From the NCBI GenBank assembly GCA_001630475.1, contig KV419396.1:310001-374000 (forward strand): 64,000 bases of DNA, given 5' to 3'. Both the position numbers and the translations under genes were made by a program. A model generated the notes under the pieces. That model saw only the letters and a list, made by a program, of their open reading frames with translations, was not told where the DNA came from and did no database searches. Origin of the DNA: Sistotremastrum niveocremeum HHB9708 (Eukaryota > Basidiomycota > Agaricomycetes > Sistotremastrales > Sistotremastraceae). Positions 43,498 to 55,048 of the stretch are shown piece after piece (within the stretch, counting starts at the first letter, position 1; each line of letters starts with the position of its first letter).

Positions 43498-44280
43498 ATG
43501 TACGACTCTCGCTCCTCGACGCCGCCCCCACCGCCCTCTCCCTCCTTCAGCGAGCTCGCGCTCAACTTCCCGCCTCTCTCGCCGCCGCCCCGACGCTTTC
43601 GCCGTATGTCGTCCCGGCCGATGACAATGGTCGAGCCTCTGCCACCCGTGCCACCCATCCCCGAGCCTTTTCGCGCATCCCAATCTCCCATCCTGAGCAC
43701 ACCCCCTCCTCCATCTCCTCGTCGCAGTCGCGCAATTGCACCTCCGCCCCTCATTCTGCTCAAGCAGGAACAGCTTAGCCAGAAGTTGAAGGAGATGCCT
43801 TCTCCGCAGAGATCCAGCGATTTCTCAGACGAGAACGCGTCGCTCAACGTCGACCCTCGTCAAGTGCAGACAGAGCCGCGGAGACAGAAACGCAGTTCAT
43901 CTCATCGTCGTTCGGCCTCCATTGCCGTCTCACTCTCCGTCACCGGCCCTTCGTCTTCACCCCGCGGCTCACCCCCCAGCTTGCAGTTCGGAAAGCTCGA
44001 GCAGATCCAGCTCCCGCCCCCCGAGCCCGGCCTTCGTCTTCGTCCAACCATCATTTCCGTGCCACCATCTCCACTCGCTTTACCATCGCCCATCCCTATC
44101 TCCGCAGTTATCGCTGCCAGCCAGTCATACACTCCCTCAACCCCTTACTCGCCCACCACTCCGTCCGATTCGAAGAGCAAGCGTCGTTCCAAAGCCAAGC
44201 TTGGCGATTACTTTAGCATCCGCAGGATCCTCTCATTGAATTCGCTCGCCAGTGGCAAGGACGTGACCCAACGTAATTGA
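43498..44280 (+). CDS. Proline/serine-rich protein, unknown
   Basis: Intronless frame of 260 residues, no recognised domain. It starts MYDSRSSTPPPPPSPSFSEL, and repeats of PPPPSP type run through the first third (VEPLPPVPPIPEPFRAS, STPPPPSPRRSRA). Then come LILLKQEQLSQKLKEM and a basic SR-like patch (KRSSSHRRSASIAVSLSV), and a more conserved-looking C-terminus SKRRSKAKLGDYFSIRRILS. The in-frame ATG at 43330 is rejected as start because a TATA-like box lies at 43441. Likely a disordered scaffold or regulator; function unknown. Confidence 0.6.
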   Translation: MYDSRSSTPPPPPSPSFSELALNFPPLSPPPRRFRRMSSRPMTMVEPLPPVPPIPEPFRASQSPILSTPPPPSPRRSRAIAPPPLILLKQEQLSQKLKEMPSPQRSSDFSDENASLNVDPRQVQTEPRRQKRSSSHRRSASIAVSLSVTGPSSSPRGSPPSLQFGKLEQIQLPPPEPGLRLRPTIISVPPSPLALPSPIPISAVIAASQSYTPSTPYSPTTPSDSKSKRRSKAKLGDYFSIRRILSLNSLASGKDVTQRN

Positions 44281-44740
44281 TCCGATTGGCGCCCTCACAA
44301 CCTTAAACTGTATCCTCTCGGCTATCATACTTTCTACCCTAATCATGTTTTCATTCTTGCAGTCCACGGACTCTGCCGCTGTTTTTATATTCATTATTTA
44401 ATCCAGTACCTCTCCCCACCCTCTCCACTCTCCTTTTCTTTTTATTTGTACGTTAAAGCTTTACTCTACCTCGCTTGCAGTTGAATCAATCGCATTTTCG
44501 TATCCGTACTTGTCGGATGTACCTCATCTTAGCGTAACTCGGCGCTTCCATTTTTAGTCAACACCGCTAAGCTTGCAAGCGCTCGCAGAACTCTAGAAGA
44601 TCATTCCGGTGTCTTGCGCTTTAGACTAACCCAATACTGGCTTGTTCGTCATCGAGGAATGAAATTAAATGCATGCACGACCATACAAATCGGGTATAAT
44701 GAGTTAAGGGTATTAATAAGTTAGGATTGACTCTACTGTG
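44281..44740. other. Intergenic, convergent 3' ends
   Basis: About 460 bases of T-rich UTR-like sequence between convergent genes; no gene seen. Confidence 0.45.
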
Positions 44741-46206
44741 CTATGAGAGTCGTAATTTTCGCAGAGCAGGCTTCATAATATCCCGAAGACCTGTCTTGTT
44801 TTTATTTCGAGCGTCCTGGCCCGGGTTGATGAGATACCCGCCATCCTTCCCACCAGCATGAATCCGGGGCTCGCCCAGGTCCAGTCCCTCAATATCCGAC
44901 ACAACGTTCCCGACGTCGATAGGCGCAACTTCCGGCGTCACGGGGCCGTCAGAATCCGTGTCCGAGTCGCTCGAGCCATCCCTCGTCGCGGAAGGCACAG
45001 GGCTCGCCATCAGACCGATAGCAGCTTCGATATTGAACTTTGGCGCCGGCATTGATAGCCCGCCGTAGTGTATCATTTTCTTCTCGACCGTGAAATCGAC
45101 TTCGCTGCGCACGCCCAAGATCTTGTCGAGGCGTTCCTCGGCTTCGATGCGTAATATTCGTTCGCCGAGTTCTTCGCTCGATATTGAGAACCGTTCGGTC
45201 TTTTGGACGAGGTCGATGAGTGTGTCGATGTCGGGACGGCGAGGGGGGTTGAGGCAGAACGTCTGGGTGATGATGTTGTGGACTTCGACGGACATGGGGA
45301 GGAGTTTGAGGAGGTATCGGGGAGAGTGAAGGAAGGCGACGAAGGTCTCGTCGTCGGGAACAGCCTTGTGCCAGGGATTGCGATTGCACACAAGGTTGAT
45401 AAGGATCACGCCAAGAGCCCAGATATCTGTGCGTGCTGTCGAGTATGGACCAATGGGTGAGAGAACACCGTTCACTTCTGAACAAGAAGGTCAGTTTTAG
45501 GACGCCTGTGTGTGAGATGAGACATACCTGGACTAATGTAGAACGAAGAGCCTGTAGAAGATGCAACGTCAGCAGGTGTCATGGGATCAACGAACCCCAA
45601 ACATACCACATCCCGTGTCTGTACACGTTCTCTGACTTGTTGCCAGACCAAAGTCGGTCAACAAAATCTTTTCGCCCTTGTCACAAACAAGGATGTTTTC
45701 CGGTTTCAGATCTCTATAGCAGTGTTAGATATGGATTTTCGAGTACAGACGACGACTGACCGATGATAAATTCCGAGATCATGGCAGTATTTGACAGCTT
45801 CGAGGAGCTGCAAGTACAACTTTTTGATAAGGTGGTCGTTGTGCAGAAAGCGTCTCTGCTCGACGATGGCGGTGAAGAGATCGCCCTCTTCGCAAAAGTC
45901 CAAGACAACAAAGATGTATTTCTCTTCTTTGATGACCCGATGGACTTTGAGGACATTTTCGTGACGCGAGGCAATCTGATGAAGGACTATCTCGCGCTGC
46001 TGGAACTTGTATTGGCGGTGGTTGGAGTGGACACGGGCAAGACACTTGACTGCATAGAAGCAGGGTGCGTGAGGAGGAGAGGACAGATCGAGGGCACGGT
46101 AGACGACACCGTATGCGCCCTGACCGATGACGGATTGAAGGAGGATGGAGTCGTTGTCGATGCGTGTTCCAGCAAGATGATGCATACGACGAGGAGTAGT
46201 GTCCAT
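44741..46206 (-). CDS. Ran1/Pat1-type serine/threonine kinase
   Basis: Ser/Thr kinase of the group holding fission yeast Ran1 (Pat1), which blocks meiosis, and yeast Vhs1/Sks1, which act in nutrient signalling. The start [20 protein letters not shown] leads to [113 protein letters not shown] and [20 protein letters not shown]. The long '[14 protein letters not shown]' activation segment is characteristic of this group. The C-terminal extension has acidic Ser/Asp stretches and ends PALRKLRLS. Introns near 45714-45765, 45600-45655 and 45480-45545. All catalytic residues are present. It is divergent from the polyol dehydrogenase. Confidence 0.78.
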
Positions 46207-46575
46207 GATTAGGGAAAGGTAAGGTAACGAGAGTCGGGATATTAAGTGACAGAAGGTAGAATAGAGAATGTGGGCTTTTCCCGAACATTGACGGCGGGCT
46301 TATATACATCCATTGCGATCGGATAGTGCGGATGAGTCGGGTGTCGCATGGCGGGGGCGGGGAGTGCGCGAGTGTCGACCGACGGCTGAGGCGGAAGGCG
46401 TCGGCGTCTGTTCAAGACCATCCGCGGCCAAACAGAGCCAAACACCTAGATCCGGCCAGGGGAAAGCTTGAACCGTCGGCCCGGCTCGGAACCCCTTGCT
46501 AAGAAGTACTTGAGCACAAATTGGAGACTTGCTCTCGTCCTGACAAGTCATCACCATCCACCCACAACAACTCCA
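46207..46575. promoter_or_regulatory. Divergent promoter with GC-rich Mig1/CreA-like site
   Basis: Contains GCGGGGGCGGGG at 46351-46362, which fits the Mig1/CreA carbon-repressor consensus (SYGGRG / GCGGGG) twice in overlap. The downstream gene is a polyol dehydrogenase of the kind repressed by glucose in other fungi. Binding is inference. Confidence 0.35.
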
Positions 46576-48235
46576 ATGTCCACTGACAACACCTCTGTCG
46601 TTCTCCGCGCCGTCGAAGACATCGCCTTCGAGCCCCGTCCTGTCCCTGAAGGTCGTCTTCTGCCATCCACTTCGCTATCGTGCTCTCCTAATTATTTTTT
46701 CAGTCGGGCCCACCGAGGTCCTCGTCGAGGTCAAAAAGACTGGTATGTATCCTGCTACATCGCTACACCATCGCTGCTCATCACCCCATCCAGGTATCTG
46801 TGGTTCAGATGTACGTCCTAGATAAGATTAGATCAGAAGCGCCGTCTTAATCCCCCGTGCTGATCACATAGGTCCACTACCTCGTCCATGGACGCATCGG
46901 CGACTTTGTCGTCAACTCCCCAATGGTTTTGTCATGTCCATTCTTCGCGATTCATCTGCCAACTCCGCATATAGGTTCTCGGACACGAGTCGTCCGGTAT
47001 CGTTAGCAAGGGTCGGTTTCGCCGTCCTCGAAAAATTAAGGGGTTCACTAACAAATTTCGTCCAGTCGGATCCAAGGTCAAGCACTTGAAGGTTGGCACC
47101 AGAGTCGCTCTCGAGCCCGGTGCGACTTGCCGAGTGTGTGATGACTGCAAGGCTGGGCGTTATGAGGTACGTCCACCATTGTCGGTACCTCTACGAGTAC
47201 GCCAACCTGACTCTGTCCAGCTCTGCCCTGACATCGTCTTTGCCGCAACCCCACCATATGACGGCACCCTGGGAAGATACTACAAGCTTCCTGCGGATCT
47301 CGCTTACCCCCTCCCCGATCACTTGACCTACGAAGATGGTGCTATGGTTCGTCTTAGTCAGCTGTTTTCCATTCTTTCATCGAATAATCACTTGCCATGT
47401 AGATGGAACCCCTCTCTGTGGGAGTACACTCGGTATACAACATTGGCAAGATCAGGGCGAACCAGCGAGTCGCCGTCTTCGGTGCAGGCCCCGTCGGACT
47501 TCTCTGCATGGCCGTTGCAAAGGCTTGCGGAGCGTCTCGTGTCATCGCTGTCGATATCGTTCAAGCTCGATTGGATTTCGCCAAAGGTTATGCTGCCACC
47601 GATGTCTTTGCTCCTCCCAAGATGCAGGAGGGCGAAACTAAAATCGCTTACTCACGACGAGCATCTGCTGAACTGTCGGCCGCACTCGGTGTCGAGGAAC
47701 GCGGACCTAACGCCATTGACCTCGTCATTGAAGCCACCGGCGCTGAAGTCTGTATCCAGATGGCTGTGTTCCTGGCTAAGATTGGAGGTTCGTCTTGTTG
47801 TCCCTTGACTATCCGCATTACTGAAGACAGTCCTTAGGCACCGTCGTGCAAGTCGGTATGGGGAGCGCAGAAGCTGTGATCCCTATCACCCTTGCGTTGG
47901 TGAAAGAGCTCAACTTCAAAGGGTCATTCAGGTATGTCGTCGTATTAAATCAACCTTTCATAGGCTGATCATATTTCTAGATACGGCGTAAGTCCTGATG
48001 ATACGATATAGCAACGTATTAAACACTGACTCTTCAACAGCCTGGAGATTACCCTGCTGCTATTGCGCTGGTCGCATCCGGAAAGCTCGACTTGAAGCCG
48101 CTTGTTACTCACAGATTCGCCTTCAAGGACGCCATCAAGGCTTTCGATGTCAACAGAAAAGGAAAGAGTGACGACGGAAAGGGTGTGATCAAGGCAATCA
48201 TCTCAGGACCTGATGTCGACACCGAATCTTTGTAA
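46576..48235 (+). CDS. Zinc-dependent polyol dehydrogenase (xylitol/L-arabinitol/sorbitol type)
   Basis: Medium-chain dehydrogenase that oxidises a sugar alcohol to the ketose with NAD+. It starts MSTDNTSVVLRAVEDIAFEP. The catalytic zinc site is seen as TGICGSD and, across introns, HYLVHGRIGDFVV and LGHESSGIVSKVG. The structural zinc lobe has four Cys (TCRVCDDCKAGRYELCPD). The Rossmann fold is VAVFGAGPVGLLCMAVAKAC followed by VIAVDI, whose Asp favours NAD+. KGSFRYGPGDYPAAIALVAS closes the fold and DVDTESL ends it at TAA 48233-48235. Many short introns (for example about 46652-46703, 46745-46790, 47165-47218, 47346-47400, 47789-47837). Which polyol is used cannot be decided from sequence alone. 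Confidence 0.8.
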
Positions 48236-48657
48236 ATCTAGGTATCTTATTTAGAGGGTGTACGGTTGGATAGAACAACATGGACGGTTTCGAGTATCGG
48301 CGCTTAGCGCTTAGCGCTTCTCACGCTCTCATCATGACTTGGAAGACACGAAATGCCCATTATCTCAGAATCTCGTCTCATTCTGTTATGCCGCTATACG
48401 TGAATAAGGCTTGAATTTCCTTGTGGACGTCGCTGAAAGTTTCGGAAAAGCTCTATCTCGATCATAGACATACGGAATGGATGTCGGACAGAATATTACA
48501 ACAGGTTCTCGCCGACCTGAGACCACTGTCAGTCGTCAAGTGATCCAACCATTCAGAACCTGAGCGTTGAGTACCACTAGTATTAATCCTAAACTGCGAG
48601 AGGAGAAGGACGTGAACCTTAGCTCTGGCGGTCTCAACGGCAAACGAGGAACGGTAG
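48236..48657. other. Intergenic
   Basis: About 420 bases. A small tandem repeat GCGCTTAGCGCTTAGCGCTT lies at about 48300-48319. No gene seen. Confidence 0.45.
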
Positions 48658-49867
48658 ATGTCCATCGCGGAGGTGAGTCTCAGCCATCCATGTAAAAAAG
48701 CTATGCCTAAGACAACCCTAAAGATACCTATCAATTCGCATTTTTCTTCCGCAAGGTTGAACCACACTCAGTGCTTATCAAAGTAAAGTACTATGCCCTG
48801 ACTGCGCACCATTCGCTCACGAGCCACCCTCTCAGACGCGACAATTCGTTGACGGACCACCTAAACCCGAGCCTAAGGAACCGGAAATTGTCACCCCGGC
48901 GACTACTTCCTCGAACACGAAGAAAAGAAAGAGAGCCACCAAAAAATCGGCCAAGACTTCCTCCAGACGGTCTCGAGCGGTCCAGTTCGAGTCTGAGGAG
49001 GAAGAAGAAATCGGGGATATCCAGGAAACTTCGAGCAGCGATGATGAACGCGCGTCAGATGCCACTCGCACTCGTAAAGCTCCGCGTCGGTCTAACAGAC
49101 AACACAAAACGTCAAATTATATCGAAGCATCAGATGAGGAGACTGAGACCCCCATGGACGCTACTGCCGAGGAGCGGACTGATGATCTGCGACAAGATGA
49201 TGCCATATCTGAGGAGCCTGTCCATCTCCTCAGAATGACCGACGTCGACGAAACACCCGTGGTCATAAAGGAGGAGACAGAAGATATCCTTCCGGCGCAA
49301 CAAACGTCAGACAAAGTCCCCTCGCCATCGACCGGAGACACCGAAGTGATCCACATTGACGTCGACGAGCCAGACGAGAAAAAGATCAAACCAATCTTAC
49401 AACTGCGATACCAAGGATTTTCGATCTATGATCGATGTCTTTGTGTCATTCTCGAACCATGGCCGCCTCTTCGCGAATTACCAAAACCCAGATTTACGTC
49501 CGTCGTTCCTGTATCAGAGGAGGTTCCAACCTTACGAGGTGCGAGTGTCACTCCGAGGTCTGGTGTCCCAGATCGTCCTGCAATGGGACGAAGTCAGACC
49601 CCCCTTTTCTTGCCTGACGACGACTATCGACGAAGCGTCACACCTGCCCCTGGTCCAAGTGCGCCATCGAAGAGAGTATTGCCGCCCGTGCCACTGTTCC
49701 ACGAATCCTTAGATGACAGTGAGGAAGAGGATGACTCTATGGGCATGATGCAACTCAGCCAAGTGCTCCACAATATAGGCGAAAGGGCTGGAAGTGTTGA
49801 CGAAGAAGATGAGAACGATGGCACAGTGTTTATGGGCGATGCTGATGAACGAAGGTCTGGGTTCTAA
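48658..49867 (+). CDS. Acidic/basic nuclear-type protein, unknown
   Basis: Not recognised. The first exons give MSIAE, VEPHSVLIK and TRQFVDGPPKPEPKEPEIV after removal of introns at about 48673-48745 and 48783-48835. The central part is charged and low in complexity: basic (NTKKRKRATKKSAKTSSRRS) followed by acidic (FESEEEEEIGDIQETSSSDD), like chromatin-associated proteins. One hydrophobic segment stands out as structured: IKPILQLRYQGFSIYDRCL and VILEPWPPL. The C-terminus has PSKRVLPPVPLFHESLDDSE, MMQLSQVLHNIGERAG and ends ADERRSGF. Another frame is open across 49420-49620, so an extra intron there cannot be excluded. Nuclear location is inference from composition. Confidence 0.5.
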
Positions 49868-49928
49868 GTGGAGATTAATTTTGATTAGTTAATACTATAA
49901 TAGTACATTATTATTATAATGATCTGGC

Positions 49929-52479
49929 TTATGCCCTTCCGATTTCCTTCAAGATTTCTGTTGCTCTGACTTCTCCGACTTCTCTGAATCCAGTGCTAGT
50001 CATATCAAATATACCATGCCCCCCAGAAATCGCTCTTAATCTTTGGGAGTAGTCGAGCATCTGCGACAAGGGCGCATATGCGTAGATAGATCTCTTGACT
50101 TGACGCGTGGCAGAACTGACAGCGTTCGACGATGAAGAGCAAGGTGTAAGCCATTCGGGGGGAACATATAAAGAATCGGAATCATAAGGCACGCCGTCCG
50201 CATCATGGCCTTCCGCGGACTCTGTCATATCCTGGATTTCGCCTCCATGCTCTGTCACGTCTTTGGCGACTTTTCCGACATATGCTTCTGGTACGTCGAC
50301 TTTCAATCGTACGTAAGGTTCCATAATGGGTCCCATATCCGCCGCTTTGAGGGCTTCACGAAGGATGTAGGACCCTGCTCCCGCCAATACGAAAGACGGG
50401 GCATGTGGAGAAATAGAGTATTTTTGAATCGTGATGTGAAGTCCGCTTAGAGGTAACGAGGTATTTGGGGAGTTTGAGAGTGTGTTCAATAATCCCTGTG
50501 CGAGGTTGGCTTCGGGGGACACAGCATTGGCACCCTCACTGGATGGATTGAGAGGAATGACTTTCTCTAGCTTTGCTAGCTTGTTTAGAGCGGTAGCCAG
50601 GACCACTTTGTTACCTCCCCAAGCCTCTTCGCCTGCCTCGCCCAGTGAAGTATCAAGTCGTCGGATTGTTAACCCAATGTTGGCGCTCGCGGTCTTTCCT
50701 TGCATATGTGTTTCCCATTCCCTCTCAAAGTCGAACGAGTCATGTGAGAAAGATTCTCGATAACTGACACGGCGTCTTCCAAATTCGAAACGCGCCCCCC
50801 ATTCATCTCGTAATCTCCCTTCGACTATTTCAAGGTGTAGGCTGCCGAGGCCATGAACAAGGAGCTGTCCTTCGACGTTTTCGACTCGTACCGAGGGATC
50901 AGTCCTGGAAAGAGACTGGAGAGCGTCTGATACGAGACCCTGGTCGGACTGGGAGGATGGTGTGACAGCAACAGATATGACGGCCGGTGGTGGAACTATG
51001 CCCATCATCGGGCTTTCGCCGTGCGAAGAAGAGGAAGAGAGTGTATCTCCCGTTCGCGTATGCTTGAGACCTAGCACGACACCAACTGAACCAGTAGGCA
51101 AAGAGTCGACTTCCTCCGTCTGATCTGCGTAAAGAAGGAGCAATTTAGTAACCTTCTCCTTTTGTTTATTTGTTGTGTTGTGCAGAGATCCTCTTAGTTT
51201 AAGTGTACCTGCAGTGCAAATCAGCAGCTTGAAACAAAGCACCATCAAATGTCACACACCGGAATACACTCTGACGAAACTCATCCATCCCTTCTGCTTA
51301 TCCCATGCGACTTTCCAAACAAGAGCTTGAGTTTGACCAGTCGATGGTTTGTTGGACGAGCGTGAAACATCTAATGGGCTTGCCAAGAGCTCCCCGACGT
51401 AGTCCAACACAAGTTCGGTGCCAATATGCTGTGCAGCAGCCCCGCATAAAACAGGAAGAATGGCGTTGCTAAGAGTCAGGTTACGAATGTGAGGCATGAT
51501 CTCCGAGGATGCTAAAGATAGGTAGTCATCGGGGCCCTCTAATGAAAGCATCGTTTCCATTAAAGGTTCTGAATGCATGCCTAAACGTTCAAGGAGTGAA
51601 ATCCGGGCTGGAAGCAGCTCTTTGACCAAAGGGTGGGAAGGAGGAAATACGGGAGTTGAGTAGAGCTCCTCCACAGATTTTGGCAATGGGTGTCTGGAAT
51701 GTACGCCGCCTTCCCATTTCCACACCTCCCATTTCACAAGATCGACTAGGCCCACAACACCAGGCTCAGCCGTTTGGTAATCTTCAGCCGCGAACGAGGC
51801 AATAGGCAAGGCCAGTAATGTGGGCTCAGGGTGCAATCTATGAGCCAGGACGGACAAGTAACTGGAGCGAAGAGATGCTCCGGGACGATCCAGTTTGTTC
51901 AAGAAAAGTAGACGGGTAGCAACTCCATATCTGAGTCAAGGATTAGTATGAACAGAGCATTTCAGTCATATATCTCACCTGAATCCTCACCTATCGAGCT
52001 GCTTCCAAACACCTTTTGTTTGTGCTTCTACGCCTTCAACAGAATCGATTAGCACCACAGCGCCATCGACTACGCGACTAGCGCTTTCAACTTCCATGCC
52101 AAAGTCTGCATGTCCCGGAGTATCGACAAGATTGAAGGTCCAATCTTTCCAGCTTACAGGGATGCTGGCTGATTGGATGGTGATGCCACGCTCTCTTTCA
52201 GCAGGTAAAAAGTCTGTTGTTGTGCTGCCAGTGTCAACGGATCCTGGAGCGGCGAGGAAAGACGATGTATGGAGTATAGACTCTGTAAGGGTCGTCTTGC
52301 CCGAGTCTAACCATCGTCAGAAGAGCGAAGAAATTTGAACAAATGTACACACCAATATGAGCCACCAACGCAAGGTTCCTGAAATTTGAAGCATCTTTAC
52401 TGATGACAGACGACGACGCTCTACGCGTCTGAAAGTATCTCTGGTTAGCGATGCATATTCGCTTGATCGTTGCAAGCAT
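49929..52479 (-). CDS. MEF2: Mitochondrial elongation factor G2 / ribosome-releasing GTPase
   Basis: Translational GTPase that, with the recycling factor, splits mitochondrial ribosomes after termination. The start MLATIKRICIANQRYFQTRR is a mitochondrial presequence. The G domain has the P-loop split by an intron (LALVAHI then DSGKTTLTESILHT), GITIQSASIPVSWKDW, LVDTPGHADFGMEV (G3), LFLNKLDRPGASL (G4) and ILPVLCGAAAQHIGT (G5 region). Later domains include SVRVENVEGQLLVHGLGSLH, RRVSYRES, and a closing AYAPLSQMLDYSQRLRAISG with HGIFDMTSTGF, the typical EF-G C-terminal end. Introns are near 52300-52355, 51930-51990 and 51195-51260. Stop at 49929-49931. Mef1 was considered, but the long inserts and divergent C-terminal region fit the G2 class better. 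Confidence 0.82.
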
Positions 52480-52625
52480 GAACAGAGTTCAGGTTGCCTT
52501 GTTGTGACAGAGCGCGTATCGGCTCAAGCGTGTTTCAGCACCAGCCATGCATTTATTGTTCTCATCACGTTCTCTCATCCTGTTCTGCTGCCCCCATCTA
52601 TCGTCTTCTCCTAAGGTTGCATAGG

Positions 52626-53562
52626 ATGACAGCACGTCCTACAAGAGGTCTTGAGACTAATCCGTCCAACTCAGAGTTCGCCCCCAATGAATTGATTCCC
52701 AACACACCTCTGGCGGCGTCATTGATCTCGTTTATCCTGGGAGGCATCTTTAGCCTCGGAGCTGCCACCTATTTTCTGGACGTTAATAAATGGTGGTGGT
52801 GTACTTCCCAACTTGGTTTCTTCTTGGCTGCATGGGCTGCCTTTCACTGGGGAGAATTCGCGGTCACGGCTGGCTGGAACCGCGACAAATGCAGCATCGA
52901 TTGTGGGTCCAATTGTCTGATACTTTCCAGTTGCTGAACCATGCTGTAGCTTTCCTTTTGGATAATGGATGGCTATATCATGCAGCTCATGGATGTGCGC
53001 TGACTGAGTACATCCTTACTCTCTATTTTCGTCCATCCTGGAAGACGTTTCCTTACTATTCCTTCATTGGTTCGAATGATATTTACCTTGTCATGTTGTT
53101 CGCTGATATATCTCCAGGTGTCCTGCTTGTTATAGTTGGACAAACACTCCGCTCCTCTGCAATGATCCATGCATCTACGAATTTCTCGCACCAGGTCCAG
53201 TTCCGCAAAGCTGTGGACCACACTCTAGTAACTAGCGGTGTCTATGCGTACGTCTTCGCATGCGTTTGTTTCAATGTCGGCTTAGATCAGATTAGGTGGT
53301 TCCGCCATCCATCGTATGCCGGGTTTTTCTACTGGGGCCTTGGCACTCAGCTTGTTTTGCAAAATCCTATCTGCTTTCTGCTGTATGCTGCGCTCCTGTG
53401 GAGGTTTTTCAGCCGTCGCATACGAGGTGAGTTGTTCTTTCCTTCTTTGAACGACGTTGACGACCTGGGATAGCGGAGGAATATGCGTTGATCAAGTTTT
53501 TTGGGGACGACTACAAGCAGTATCGAAAGGCTGTCGGCACGAGAATCCCATTTATACCATAG
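52626..53562 (+). CDS. STE14: Protein-S-isoprenylcysteine O-methyltransferase
   Basis: ER multi-pass enzyme that methylates the prenylated C-terminal Cys of CaaX proteins such as Ras and mating pheromones. It starts MTARPTRGLETNPSNSEFAP. Membrane helices include LAASLISFILGGIFSLGAAT and LGFFLAAWAAFHWGEFAVTA (the HWGEF region is typical). The C-terminal catalytic part has VLLVIVGQTLRSSAMIHAST, NFSHQVQFRK, LVTSGVYAWFRHPSYAGFFY (the conserved G-Y-R/W-HP-Y motif assembled across an intron at about 53251-53297), NPICFLLYAALLWRFFSRRI and EYALIKFFGDDYKQYR, ending RIPFIP at TAG 53560-53562. Introns also at about 52902-52955, 53072-53118 and 53427-53475. In a mushroom-forming fungus it should also process lipopeptide pheromones. 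Confidence 0.88.
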
Positions 53563-53822
53563 TCTCTTGCCTGTCTTGAATACTAGTTGGACACGGTTAC
53601 TTTATTCATGTTGTCGAATTTGCAGAATGCATTTGCTCCATATAACTAGATTTGAGAGATCGAGCGACAGTGCTCTAGCATGCTGAGAGTTGTTTCGGCC
53701 GCAACTATCTCCTGTAGCGGAAATACATGTCATACGTCATAGAAGAGTAGGTAACATGAGTGTATGCGGATATATGATATGCGTGCGTTTCAAGCCAAAA
53801 TCCCAAACGTGAATGCAGTCAC
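53563..53822. other. Convergent 3' spacer
   Basis: About 260 bases between convergent genes; no feature recognised. Confidence 0.35.
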
Positions 53823-54549
53823 TCATGCGGTTTGGATAGTGCCTTTGTCGGAAACATAGATACCTAGTTCCCCGTCAGTTACAACGAGCGAGGAGGAGGG
53901 ATGTTGTCTTACCGTCCAAGAATTTACGGATATCCTTGTTCCGGACTTTGCAAATGCCCTGGATGGAAGCTGCAGATTGTGAAACGTTTTGGACGTCATT
54001 GCCTTCGAGGATAAGCTCGTCCTTTTGCGCCTTCGACTCCGATACAGTCACGCCGTCAAGCATGGCAACATGTCGAACCAACTAGAGGGAATTGAGATAA
54101 CGTTGTTTGAAAACCCAGGGGTCGATGTGTACCTTTTCGCCCAAGAAGTTACGGATTTCGAGTGCTCGTCCATCATCCTGGATGATGCAGTTGATGGGGA
54201 AATGGGCGTAGACGGCACGCATTTTATATTGGAAGCCCTGTAGCGCTGGAGGTCAAAGATCTGTCAAGGAAGAAATGCATACAAGACGCACCTTGGTCAC
54301 ACCAGTGATCAAGTTGACAATCAACGATTTAATGGTTCTCAGGCAAGCGACGTGCTTTCTGCCACCCTGCCACACTGCCAATGTCACTTTGTTGGCCTTT
54401 CCCTTCACCAGCTGAATATCCATGTTGATGTGACGGACATTCTTCGTCAAGGTGCCTCGGGGACCAGTGACGGTGATCAAACGGGATTTGATCGCTACCT
54501 CAACGCCTTCAGGTACTTCGAGGTCTTCGGTCTGGAGAACGTCCCGCAT
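53823..54549 (-). CDS. RPL9: 60S ribosomal protein L9 (uL6)
   Basis: Component of the large ribosomal subunit near the stalk base. The protein begins [20 protein letters not shown], then [96 protein letters not shown] and [20 protein letters not shown], ending [18 protein letters not shown] with TGA at 53823-53825. This matches yeast L9 closely along its full length, including the second repeated uL6 fold. Introns are at about 54239-54291, 54083-54133 and 53864-53912. Start at 54549 matches the family start exactly. Sequence upstream may contain a 5' UTR intron, common in ribosomal protein genes. Confidence 0.92.
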
Positions 54550-55048
54550 CTGTAGCAAAAGTTCGTCAGCTCCGCGAACAACATCCTGACCACCATTAGC
54601 GCATCCATCCAACTCCCGCACGCAACGACTCCTCAGACTGCAATGTACAGTTCCACAGCACTCTCTCCTTACATTCCACGGGTAAAATGAGGCAACTGGA
54701 CGATGATACTCACTGTCTTGTCGAGGGTAGCGTCGGTGAGGCTCTTGAGGGGGATAAGGTTTCGGAGTTGCAAAAGCCGGGCGGTGAAGGAGTTACCGCA
54801 TTTGCCGCGTTGCGCCAGATCATTCCTTTTGTTCCGAACTGTCATCGCCGCACATCGCTGCCCACCGCTGCCCCGACTGTTCGTCGCTGTTACGGCCAGA
54901 GTTTAGAGGCTTCATTGCAGCGTGATTATTGAAACACATACGCCTGTCTAGTCGTGTCCGTTGAGAGCAGTCTACCAGAAACAGTTTGCCTGACTGTTGC
55001 GTGGCGTGTCGGTGATCGTTGATACCACATCTCTCTCTGTGCAGTAGA
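54550..55048. promoter_or_regulatory. Divergent promoter RPL9 / PCF11
   Basis: About 500 bases between divergent starts. On the minus strand a short frame from about 54832 (MTVRNKRNDLAQRGKC, then QLRNLIPLKSLTDATLDKT) ends at a good donor near 54713, with an acceptor near 54637. It could be RPL9 5' leader with an intron, or a tiny separate gene of about 57 codons. I do not call it. Confidence 0.3.

Noticed and set aside
43368-43847. 159-codon minus-strand open frame rich in Gly/Arg
   Set aside because: It is the mirror of the Pro/Ser-rich plus-strand gene, which has a TATA-like box and better start.
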